Assembly (NCBI GenBank): GCA_037783545.1
Contig: JBBELK010000573.1
Location: forward strand, 124,001 to 188,000
Direction: 5' to 3'
From: Henricia sp. BOLD:AAB3569
Taxonomy: Eukaryota > Echinodermata > Asteroidea > Spinulosida > Echinasteridae
DNA: 64,000 bases
The notes beneath the pieces were generated by a model. It saw nothing but the letters and a program-made list of their open reading frames with translations. It was not told where the DNA came from and did no database searches. Of this stretch, positions 24,889-34,528 are shown one piece after another. The position numbers and the translations under genes are program-made. The stretch's first letter is position 1. Every line of letters begins with the position of its first letter.

Positions 24889-24942
24889 ACCGCCCCAAAC
24901 TGCGGTGCGCTAACGACCGAGCCAAACTGCGGTGCGTTAACG
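24889..24942 (+). repeat. 27-bp tandem duplication at the right junction
   Basis: 24889-24915 and 24916-24942 are two adjacent 27-bp copies agreeing at 24 of 27 positions. The second is the normal satellite segment from 'accgagccaaactg' to 'gttaacg'. The first sits outside the continuous array and differs by CC for AG and by gctaacg for gttaacg. This is the only satellite-like sequence inside the interruption. 27 bp is nine codons, so the open frames of the satellite continue through it. It may be a degraded edge monomer or a remnant of the ancestral seed. Confidence 0.88.
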
Positions 24943-24944
24943 AC

Positions 24945-27390
24945 AGTCCGAATGACTGAGCATGCGCACAAATCAGGAGTACCCCAAAGAGGTGTGTACA
25001 GACAGCCACGGTTTGCGTGAGAGCAGTCAGGAAGCCTCAACCCAGTTTTTTCTAAACTTTGAAATTTCTCTGCCATTTCCCGGCGAAAGTCTGTCAATTT
25101 GTTATGACAAGTGCGCAATATAGAGAGTTTAGGGCATGCAAAATTTGAAGTTCGTCGGAACTTTTTTCGACCTCCAAATTTGCCGACGTTTGGACCACAC
25201 TTTGACCAAATTGCCGAGCCAAACTGCGGTGCGTTAACGACAGTCCGAATGACTGAGCATGCGCACAACTCAGGAGTACCCCAAAGAGGTGTGTACAGAC
25301 AGCCACGGTTTGCGTGAGAGCAGTCAGGAAGCCTCAACCCAGTTTTTTCTAAACTTTGAAATTTATCTGCCATTTCCCGGCGAAAGTCTGTCAATTTTTT
25401 ATGACAAGTGCGCAATATAGAGAGTTTAGGGCATGCAAAATTTGAAGTTCGTCGGAACATTTTTCGACCTCCAAATTTGCCGACGTTTGGACCACACTTT
25501 GACCAAATTGCCGAGCCAAACTGCGGTGCGTTAACGACAGTCCGAATGACTGAGCATGCGCACAACTCAGGAGTACCCCAAAGAGGTGTGTACAGACAGC
25601 CACGGTTTGCGCGAGAGCAGTCAGGAAGCCTCAACCCAGTTTTTTCTAAACTTTGAAATTTCTCTGCCATTTCCCGGCGAAAGTCTGTCAAATTTTTTAT
25701 GACAAGTGCGCAATATAGAGAGTTTAGGGCATGCAAAATTTGAAGTTCGTCGGAACATTTTTCGACCTCCAAATTTGCCGACGTTTGGACCACACTTTGA
25801 CCAAGTTGCCGAGCCAAACTGCGGTGCCTTAACGACAGTCCGAATGACTGAGCATGCGCACAAATCAGGAGTACCCCAAAGAGGTGTGTACAGACAGCCA
25901 CGGTTTGCGTGAGAGCAGTCAGGAAGCCTCAACCCAGTTTTTTCTAAACTTTGAAATTTCTCTGCCATTTCCCGGCGAAAGTCTGTCAATTTGTTATGAC
26001 AAGTGCGCAATATAGAGAGTTTAGGGCATGCAAAATTTGAAGTTCGTCGGAACTTTTTTCGACCTCCAAATTTGCCGACGTTTGGACCACACTTTGACCA
26101 AATTGCCGAGCCAAACTGCGGTGCGTTAACGACAGTCCGAATGACTGAGCATGCGCACAACTCAGGAGTACCCCAAAGAGGTGTGTACAGACAGCCACGG
26201 TTTGCGTGAGAGCAGTCAGGAAGCCTCAACCCAGTTTTTTCTAAACTTTGAAATTTATCTGCCATTTCCCGGCGAAAGTCTGTCAATTTTTTATGACAAG
26301 TGCGCAATATAGAGAGTTTAGGGCATGCAAAATTTGAAGTTCGTCGGAACATTTTTCGACCTCCAAATTTGCCGACGTTTGGACCACACTTTGACCAAAT
26401 TGCCGAGCCAAACTGCGGTGCGTTAACGACAGTCCGAATGACTGAGCATGCGCACAACTCAGGAGTACCCCAAAGAGGTGTGTACAGACAGCCACGGTTT
26501 GCGTGAGAGCAGTCAGGAAGCCTCAACCCAGTTTTTTCTAAACTTTGAAATTTCTCTGCCATTTCCCGGCGAAAGTCTGTCAAATTTTTTATGACAAGTG
26601 CGCAATATAGAGAGTTTAGGGCATGCAAAATTTGAAGTTCGTCGGAACATTTTTCGACCTCCAAATTTGCCGACGTTTGGACCACACTTTGACCAAATTG
26701 CCGAGCCAAACTGCGGTGCCTTAACGACAGTCCGAATGACTGAGCATGCGCACAAATCAGGAGTACCCCAAAGAGGTGTGTACAGACAGCCACGGTTTGC
26801 GTGAGAGCAGTCAGGAAGCCTCAACCCAGTTTTTTCTAAACTTTGAAATTTCTCTGCCATTTCCCGGCGAAAGTCTGTCAATTTGTTATGACAAGTGCGC
26901 AATATAGAGAGTTTAGGGCATGCAAAATTTGAAGTTCGTCGGAACTTTTTTCGACCTCCAAATTTGCCGACGTTTGGACCACACTTTGACCAAATTGCCG
27001 AGCCAAACTGCGGTGCGTTAACGACAGTCCGAATGACTGAGCATGCGCACAACTCAGGAGTACCCCAAAGAGGTGTGTACAGACAGCCACGGTTTGCGTG
27101 AGAGCAGTCAGGAAGCCTCAACCCAGTTTTTTCTAAACTTTGAAATTTATCTGCCATTTCCCGGCGAAAGTCTGTCAATTTTTTATGACAAGTGCGCAAT
27201 ATAGAGAGTTTAGGGCATGCAAAATTTGAAGTTCGTCGGAACATTTTTCGACCTCCAAATTTGCCGACGTTTGGACCACACTTTGACCAAATTGCCGAGC
27301 CAAACTGCGGTGCGTTAACGACAGTCCGAATGACTGAGCATGCGCACAACTCAGGAGTACCCCAAAGAGGTGTGTACAGACAGCCACGGT
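24945..27390 (+). repeat. Three-monomer higher-order repeat right of the interruption (892 bp)
   Basis: Three consecutive blocks, near 24945, 25837 and 26729, each carry in order 'cacaaatcagg', 'caatttgttatg' with 'ggaacttttttcg', and 'gaaatttatctgcc'; in the second and third a 'gtgccttaacg' precedes these. The last block is incomplete. Small differences (ccaagttgcc near 25805; gcg against gtg at 25611 and 26503) distinguish copies. The marker monomers occur nowhere else in this combination, so this edge of the array has amplified on its own. Confidence 0.83.
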
Positions 27391-29175
27391 TTGCGTGAGA
27401 GCAGTCAGGAAGCCTCAACCCAGTTTTTTCAAAACTTTGAAATTTATCTGCCATTTCCCGGCGAAAGTCTGTCAATTTTTTATGACAAGTGCGCAATATA
27501 GAGAGTTTAGGGCATGCAAAATTTGAAGTTCGTCGGAACATTTTTCGACCTCCAAATTTGCCGACGTTTGGACCACACTTTGACCAAATTGCCGAGCCAA
27601 ACTGCGGTGCGTTAACGACAGTCCGAAAGACTGAGCATGCGCACAACTCAGGAGTACCCCAAAGAGGTGTGTACAGACAGCCACGGTTTGCGTGAGAGCA
27701 GTCAGGAAGCCTCAACCCATTTTTTTCTAAACTTTGAAATTTCTCTGCCATTTCCCGGCGAAAGTCTGTCAATTTTTTATGACAAGTGCGCAATATAGAG
27801 AGTTTAGGGCATGCAAAATTTGAAGTTCGTCGGAACATTTTTCGACCTCCAAATTTGCCGACGTTTGGACCACACTTTGACCAAATTGCCGAGCCAAACT
27901 GCGGTGCGTTAACGACAGTCCGAATGACTGAGCATGCGCACAACTCAGGAGTACCCCAAAGAGGTGTGTACAGACAGCCACGGTATGCGTGAGAGAAGTC
28001 AGGAAGCCTCAACCCAGTTTTTTCTAAACTTTGAAATTTCTCTGCTATTTCCCGGCGAAAGTCTGTCAATTTTTTATGACAAGTGCGCAATATAGAGAGT
28101 TTAGGGCATGCAAAATTTGAAGTTCGTCGGAACATTTTTCGACCTCCAAATTTGCCGACGTTTGGACCACACTTTGACCAAATTGCCGAGCCAAACTGCG
28201 GTGCGTTAACGACAGTCCGAATGACTGAGCATGCGCACAACTCAGGAGTACCCCAAAGAGGTGTGTACAGACAGCCACGGTTTGCGTGAGAGCAGTCAGG
28301 AAGCCTCAACCCAGTTTTTTCTAAACTTTGAAATTTATCTGCCATTTCCCGGCGAAAGTCTGTCAATTTTTTATGACAAGTGCGCAATATAGAGAGTTTA
28401 GGGCATGCAAAATTTGAAGTTCGTCGGAACATTTTTCGACCTCCAAATTTGCCGACGTTTGGACCACACTTTGACCAAATTGCCGAGCCAAACTGCGGTG
28501 CGTTAACGACAGTCCGAATGACTGAGCATGCGCACAACTCAGGAGTACCCCAAAGAGGTGTGTACATACAGCCACGGTTTGCGCGAGAGCAGTCAGGAAG
28601 CCTCAACCCAGTTTATTCTAAACTTTAAAATTTCTCTGCCATTTCCCGGCGAAAGTCTGTCAATTTTTTATGACAAGTGCGCAATATAGAGAGTTTAGGG
28701 CATGCAAAATTTGAAGTTCGTCGGAACATTTTTCGACCTCCAAATTTGCCGACGTTTGGACCACACTTTGACCAAATTGCCGAGCCAAACGGCGGTGCGT
28801 TAACGACAGTCCGAATGACTGAGCATGCGCACAACTCAGGAGTACCCCAAAGAGGTGTGTACAGACAGCCACGGTTTGCGTGAGAGCAGTCAGGAAGCCT
28901 CAACCCAGTTTTTTCTAAACTTTGAAATTTCTCTGCCATTTCCCGGCGAAAGTCTGTCAATTTTTTTATGACAAGTGCGCAATATAGAGAGTTTAGGGCA
29001 TGCAAAATTTGAAGTTCGTCGGAACATTTTTCGACCTCCAAATTTGCCGACGTTTGGACCACACTTTGACCAAATTGCCGAGCCAAACTGCGGTGCGTTA
29101 ACGACAGTCCGAATGACTGAGCATGCGCACAACTCAGGAGTACCCCAAAGAGGTGTGTACAGACAGCCACGGTTT

Positions 29176-32100
29176 GCGCGAGAGCAGTCAGGAAGCCTCA
29201 ACCCATTTTTTTCTAAACTTTGAAATTTCTCTGCCATTTCCCGGCGAAAGTCTGTCAATTTTTTATGACAAGTGCGCAATATAGAGAGTTTAGGGCATGC
29301 AAAATTTGAAGTTCGTCGGAACATTTTTCGACCTCCAAATTTGCCGACGTTTGGACCACACTTTGACCAAATTGCCGAGCCAAACTGCGGTGCGTTAACG
29401 ACAGTCCGAATGACTGAGCATGCGCACAACTCAGGAGTACCCCAAAGAGGTGTGTACAGACAGCCACGGTTTGCGTGAGAGCAGTCAGGAAGCCTCAACC
29501 CAGTTTTTTCTAAACTTTGAAATTTCTCTGCCATTTCCCGGCGAAAGTCTGTCAATTTTTTATGACAAGTGCGCAATATAGAGAGTTTAGGGCATGCAAA
29601 ATTTGAAGTTCGTCGGAACATTTTTCGACCTCCAAATTTGCCGACGTTTGGACCACACTTTGACCAAATTGCCGAGCCAAACTGCGGTGCGTTAACGACA
29701 GTCCGAATGACTGAGCATGCGCACAACTCAGGAGTACCCCAAAGAGGTGTGTACAGACAGCCACGGTTTGCGGGAGAGCAGTCAGGAAGCCTCAACCCAG
29801 TTTTTTCTAAACTTTGAAATTTCTCTGCCATTTCCCGGCGAAAGTCTGTCAATTTTTTTATGACAAGTGCGCAATATAGAGAGTTTAAGGCATGAAAAAT
29901 TTGAAGTTCGTCGGAACATTTTTCGACCTCCAAATTTGCCGACGTTTGGACCACACTTTGACCAAATTGCCGAGCCAAACTGCGGTGCGTTAACGACAGT
30001 CCGAATGACTGAGCATGCGCACAACTCAGGAGTACCCCAAAGAGGTGTGTACATACAGCCACGGTTTGCGCGAGAGCAGTCAGGAAGCCTCAACCCAGTT
30101 TTTTCTAAACTTTGAAATTTCTCTGCCATTTCCCGGCGAAAGTCTGTCAATTTTTTATGACAAGTGCGCAATATAGAGAGTTTAGGGCATGCAAAATTTG
30201 AAGTTCGTCGGAACATTTTTCGACCTCCAAATTTGCCGACGTTTGGACCACACTTTGACCAAATTGCCGAGCCAAACTGCGGTGCGTTAACGACAGTCCG
30301 AATGACTGAGCATGCGCACAACTCAGGAGTACCCCAAAGAGGTGTGTACAGACAGCCACGGTTTGCGTGAGAGCAGTCAGGAAGCCTCAACCCAGTTTTT
30401 TCTAAACTTTGAAATTTCTCTGCCATTTCCCGGCGAAAGTCTGTCAATTTTTTATGACAAGTGCGCAATATAGAGAGTTTAGGGCATGCAAAATTTGAAG
30501 TTCGTCGGAACATTTTTCGACCTCCAAATTTGCCGACGTTTGGACCACACTTTGACCAAATTGCCGAGCCAAACTGCGGTGCGTTAACGACAGTCCGAAT
30601 GACTGAGCATGCGCACAACTCAGGAGTACCCCAAATAGGTGTGTACAGACAGCTACGGTTTGCGTGAGAGCAGTCAGGAAGCCTCAACCCAGTTTTTTCT
30701 AAACTTTGAAATTTCTCTGCCATTTCCCGGCGAAAGTCTGTCAATTTTTTATGACAAGTGCGCAATATAGAGAGTTTAGGGCATGCAAAATTTGAAGTTC
30801 GTCGGAACATTTTTCGACCTCCAAATTCGCCGACGTTTGGACCACACTTTGACCAAATTGCCGAGCCAAACTGCGGTGCGTTAACGACAGTCCGAATGAC
30901 TGAGCATGCGCACAACTCAGGAGTACCCCAAAGAGGTGTGTACAGACAGCCACGGTTTACGGGAGAGCAGTCAGGAAGCCTCAACCCAGTTTTTTCTAAA
31001 CTTTGAAATTTCTCTGCCATTTACCGGCGAAAGTCTGTCAATTTTTTATGACAAGTGCGCAATATAGAGAGTTTAGGGCATGCAAAATTTGAAGTTCGTC
31101 GGAACATTTTTCGACCTCCAAATTTGCCGACGTTTGGACCACACTTTGACCAAATTGCCGAGCCAAACTGCGGTGCGTTAACGACAGTCCGAATGACTGA
31201 GCATGCGCACAACTCAGGAGTACCCCAAAGAGGTGTGTACAGACAGCCACGGTTTGCGCGAGAGCAGTCAGGAAGCCTCAACCCAGTTTTTTTCTAAACT
31301 TTGAAATTTATCTGCCATTTCCCGGCGAAAGTCTGTCAGTTTTTTATGACAAGTGCGCAATATAGAGAGTTTAGGGCATGCAAAATTTGAAGTTCGTCGG
31401 AACATTTTTCGACCTCCAAATTTGCCGACGTTTGGACCACACTTTGACCAAATTGCCGAGCCAAACTGCGGTGCGTTAACGACAGTCCGAATGACTGAGC
31501 ATGCGCACAACTCAGGAGTACCCCAAAGAGGTGTGTACAGACAGCCACGGTTTACGTGAGAGCAGTCAGTAAGCCTCAACCCAGTTTTTTCTAAACTTTG
31601 AAATTTCTCTGCCATTTCCCGGCGAAAGTCTGTCAATTTTTTTATGACAAGTGCGCAATATAGAGAGTTTAGGGCATGCAAAATTTGAAGTTCGTCGGAA
31701 CATTTTTCGACCTCCAAATTTGCCGACGTTTGGACCACACTTTGACCAAATTTCCGAGCCAAACTGCGGTGCGTTAACGACAGTCCGAATGACTGAGCAT
31801 GCGCACAACTCAGGAGTACCCCAAAGAGGTGTGTACAGACAGCCACGGTTTGCGCGAGAGCAGTCAGGAAGCCTCAACCCAGTTTTTTCTAAACTTTGAA
31901 ATTTCTCTGCCATTTCCCGGCGAAAGTCTGTCAATTTTTTATGACAAGTGCGCAATATAGAGAGTTTAGGGCATGCAAAATTTGAAGTTCGTCGGAACAT
32001 TTTTCGACCTCCAAATTTGCCGACGTTTGGACCACACTTTGACCAAATTGCCGAGCCAAACTGCGGTGCGTTAACGACAGTCCGAATGACTGAGCATGCG

Positions 32101-32447
32101 CACAACTCAGGAGTACCCCAAAGAGGTGTGTACAGACAGCCACGGTTTGCGTGAGAGCAGTCAGGAAGCATCAACCCAGTTTTTTCTAAACTTTGAAATT
32201 TCTCTGCCATTTCCCGGCGAAAGTCTGTCAATTTTTTATGACAAGTGCGCAATATAGAGAGTTTAGGGCATGCAAAATTTGAAGTTCGTCGGAACATTTT
32301 TCGACCTCCAAATTTGCCGACGTTTGGACCACACTTTGACCAAATTGCCGAGCCAAACTGCGGTGCGTTAACGACAGTCCGAATGACTGAGCATGCGCAC
32401 AACTCAGGAGTACCCCAAAGAGGTGTGTACAGACAGCCACGGTTTGC
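29176..32447 (+). repeat. 3.3-kb duplicated block, copy 1 (partner 37799-41070)
   Basis: Eleven monomers recur 8623 bp downstream (29 monomers plus 10 bp). Shared rare marks are 'gtttaaggcatgaaaaattt' near 29885, 'gtacatacag', 'ccaaataggtg' with 'cagctacgg', 'aaattcgcc', 'ggtttacggg' and 'atttaccggcg'. I found one difference: gaggtgtgtac near 31533 against gaggtatgtac near 40156. The copies diverge on the left near 29174 (ggtttgcg against ggttagcg) and on the right near 32449. Confidence 0.87.
29265..29561 (+). repeat. Representative 297-bp satellite monomer, with internal landmarks
   Basis: A typical A-type copy, useful as a map of the unit. It holds a TGCGCA palindrome at 29273-29278 and a GCATGC palindrome at 29295-29300. 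The six-base inverted repeat cgtcgg/ccgacg lies at 29314-29319 and 29344-29349 with a 24-nt loop. An imperfect direct repeat (ccaaatttgccga, then ccaaattgccga) is spaced 32 bp apart. GTTAAC is at 29394-29399 and TGAGCATGCGCAC at 29415-29427. There are several A/T tracts (AAAATTT, AAATTT, T6). A tgtca/tgaca inverted repeat (29550-29554 and 29563-29567) straddles the boundary with the next monomer. No half-unit duplication is apparent. Confidence 0.9.
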
Positions 32448-34528
32448 GTGTGAGCAGTCAGGAAGCCCCAACCCAGTTTCTTCTAAACTTTGAAATTTCT
32501 CTGCCATTTCCCGGCGAAAGTCTGTCAATTTTTTATGACAAGTGCGCAATATAGAGAGTTTAGGGCACGCAAAATTTGAAGTTCGTCGGAACATTTTTCG
32601 ACCTCCAAATTTGCCGACGTTTGGACCACACTTTGACCAAATTGCCGAGCCAAACTGCGGTGCGTTAACGACAGTCCGAATGACTGAGCATGCGCACAAC
32701 TCAGGAGTACCCCAAAGAGGTGTGTACAGACAGCCACGGTTTGCGTGTGAGCAGTCAGGAAGCCCCAACCCAGTTTTTTTCTAAACTTTGAAATTTCTCT
32801 GCCATTTCCCGGCGAAAGTCTGTCAATTTTTTTATGACAAGTGCGCAATATAGAGAGTTTGGAGCATGCAAAATTTGAAGTTCGTCGGAACATTTTTCGA
32901 CCTCCAAATTTGCCGACGTTTGGACCACACTTTGACCAAATTGCCGAGCCAAACTGCGGTGCGTTAACGACAGTCCGAATGACTGAGCATGCGCACAACT
33001 CAGGAGTACCCCAAAGAGGTGTGTACAGACAGCCACGGTTTACGTGAGAGCAGTCAGTAAGCCTCAACCCAGTTTTTTCTAAACTTTGAAATTTCTCTGC
33101 CATTTCCCGGCGAAAGTCTGTCAATTTTTTTATGACAAGTGCGCAATATAGAGAGTTTAGGGCATGCAAAATTTGAAGTTCGTCGGAACATTTTTCGACC
33201 TCCAAATTTGCCGACGTTTGGACCACACTTTGACCAAATTTCCGAGCCAAACTGCGGTGCGTTAACGACAGTCCGAATGACTGAGCATGCGCACAACTCA
33301 GGAGTACCCCAAAGAGGTGTGTACAGACAGCCACGGTTTGCGCGAGAGCAGTCAGGAAGCCTCAACCCAGTTTTTTCTAAACTTTGAAATTTCTCTGCCA
33401 TTTCCCGGCGAAAGTCTGTCAATTTTTTATGACAAGTGCGCAATATAGAGAGTTTAGGGCATGCAAAATTTGAAGTTCGTCGGAACATTTTTCGACCTCC
33501 AAATTTGCCGACGTTTGGACCACACTTTGACCAAATTGCCGAGCCAAACTGCGGTGCGTTAACGACAGTCCGAATGACTGAGCATGCGCACAACTCAGGA
33601 GTACCCCAAAGAGGTGTGTACAGACAGCCACGGTTTGCGTGAGAGCAGTCAGGAAGCATCAACCCAGTTTTTTCTAAACTTTGAAATTTCTCTGCCATTT
33701 CCCGGCGAAAGTCTGTCAATTTTTTATGACAAGTGCGCAATATAGAGAGTTTAGGGCATGCAAAATTTGAAGTTCGTCGGAACATTTTTCGACCTCCAAA
33801 TTTGCCGACGTTTGGACCACACTTTGACCAAATTGCCGAGCCAAACTGCGGTGCGTTAACGACAGTCCGAATGACTGAGCATGCGCACAACTCAGGAGTA
33901 CCCCAAAGAGGTGTGTACAGACAGCCACGGTTTGCGTGTGAGCAGTCAGGAAGCCCCAACCCAGTTTCTTCTAAACTTTGAAATTTCTCTGCCATTTCCC
34001 GGCGAAAGTCTGTCAATTTTTTATGACAAGTGCGCAATATAGAGAGTTTAGGGCATGCAAAATTTGAAGTTCGTCGGAACATTTTTCGACCTCCAAATTT
34101 GCCGACGTTTGGACCACACTTTGACCAAATTGCCGAGCCAAACTGCGGTGCGTTAACGACAGTCCGAATGACTGAGCATGCGCACAACTCAGGAGTACCC
34201 CAAAGAGGTGTGTACAGACAGCCACGGTTTGCGTGTGAGCAGTCAGGAAGCCCCAACCCAGTTTTTTTCTAAACTTTGAAATTTCTCTGCCATTTCCCGG
34301 CGAAAGTCTGTCAATTTTTTTATGACAAGTGCGCAATATAGAGAGTTTGGAGCATGCAAAATTTGAAGTTCGTCGGAACATTTTTCGACCTCCAAATTTG
34401 CCGACGTTTGGACCACACTTTGACCAAATTGCCGAGCCAAACTGCGGTGCGTTAACGACAGTCCGAATGACTGAGCATGCGCACAACTCAGGAGTACCCC
34501 AAAGAGGTGTGTACAGACAGCCACGGTT
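31375..34528 (+). repeat. Five-monomer higher-order repeat (1488 bp), about 2.1 copies
   Basis: 31375-33040 and 32863-34528 overlap and match at an offset of 1488 bp. Both carry 'cagtaagcctc', 'aaatttccgagcc', 'gaagcatcaaccc', 'cagtttcttctaaac' and a seven-T 'cagttttttt'. One difference is visible: gggcacgc near 32565 against gggcatgc near 34053. This is where B-type features (gtgtgagc, gccccaac) first appear. Confidence 0.84.

Larger units (their letters stand above)
24192..24916. other. Non-satellite interruption of the array
   Basis: About 725 bp that does not match the 297-bp monomer, and the only such stretch in the window. The left satellite stops after '...aaattgcc' (24191) and the right one restarts at 'ccgagcc...' (24917), so monomer phase is kept across the gap with only a CC overlap. 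In order it holds a T-rich start, a palindrome (24203-24226), a 67-bp minisatellite (24284-24531), about 340 bp of single-copy sequence (24551-24888) and a partial satellite duplicate (24889-24915). I see no transposase-like frame, terminal inverted repeats, poly-A tail or long target-site duplication. It could be an insertion of unique or minisatellite DNA, or a remnant of the locus that the satellite grew around. Identity unknown. Confidence 0.9.
24244..25020 (+). other. 258-codon open frame across the interruption, probably not a gene
   Basis: An open frame starts at a TTG (24244), crosses the 67-bp minisatellite and unique segment, then runs into the first satellite monomer and stops at the monomer's usual plus-strand stop. 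Because 67 is not divisible by 3, successive minisatellite units are read in different frames, giving the same peptide phrases in rotation (for example SLPVQVIYP recurs). There is no ATG start, recognised domain or codon structure supporting coding. I read it as fortuitous openness of a stop-poor repeat; it is listed so the stretch is not mistaken for a missed gene. Confidence 0.3.

Noticed and set aside
24192..24916. Intact transposon or retroelement insertion
   Set aside because: No terminal inverted repeats, LTRs, poly-A tail, enzyme-like frame or target duplication longer than CC was found.
24244..25020. A real 258-residue protein gene in the interruption
   Set aside because: It starts at TTG, is largely a 67-bp repeat read in rotating frames, ends inside a satellite monomer and shows no domain.
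24813..25901. 362-codon minus-strand frame running from the satellite into the interruption
   Set aside because: It is the ordinary open satellite frame extended by the in-frame 27-bp duplication and about 25 codons of unique sequence; there is no independent coding evidence.
29306..29325. tRNA-derived (SINE-like) origin through a Pol III B box near 'gttcgtcgg'
   Set aside because: The match to GGTTCGANTCC is poor, there is no A box at suitable spacing and no 3' tail.
29536..29552. CENP-B box
   Set aside because: The reverse strand reads ttcgccggg, which has TTCG and CGGG but without the required spacing or central A. No other part of the monomer fits the consensus.
29541..29567. Hammerhead ribozyme, suggested by gcgaaagtc next to a small tgtca/tgaca stem
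   Set aside because: The essential CUGANGA core is absent on both strands of the monomer; only CTGAGCA is present.
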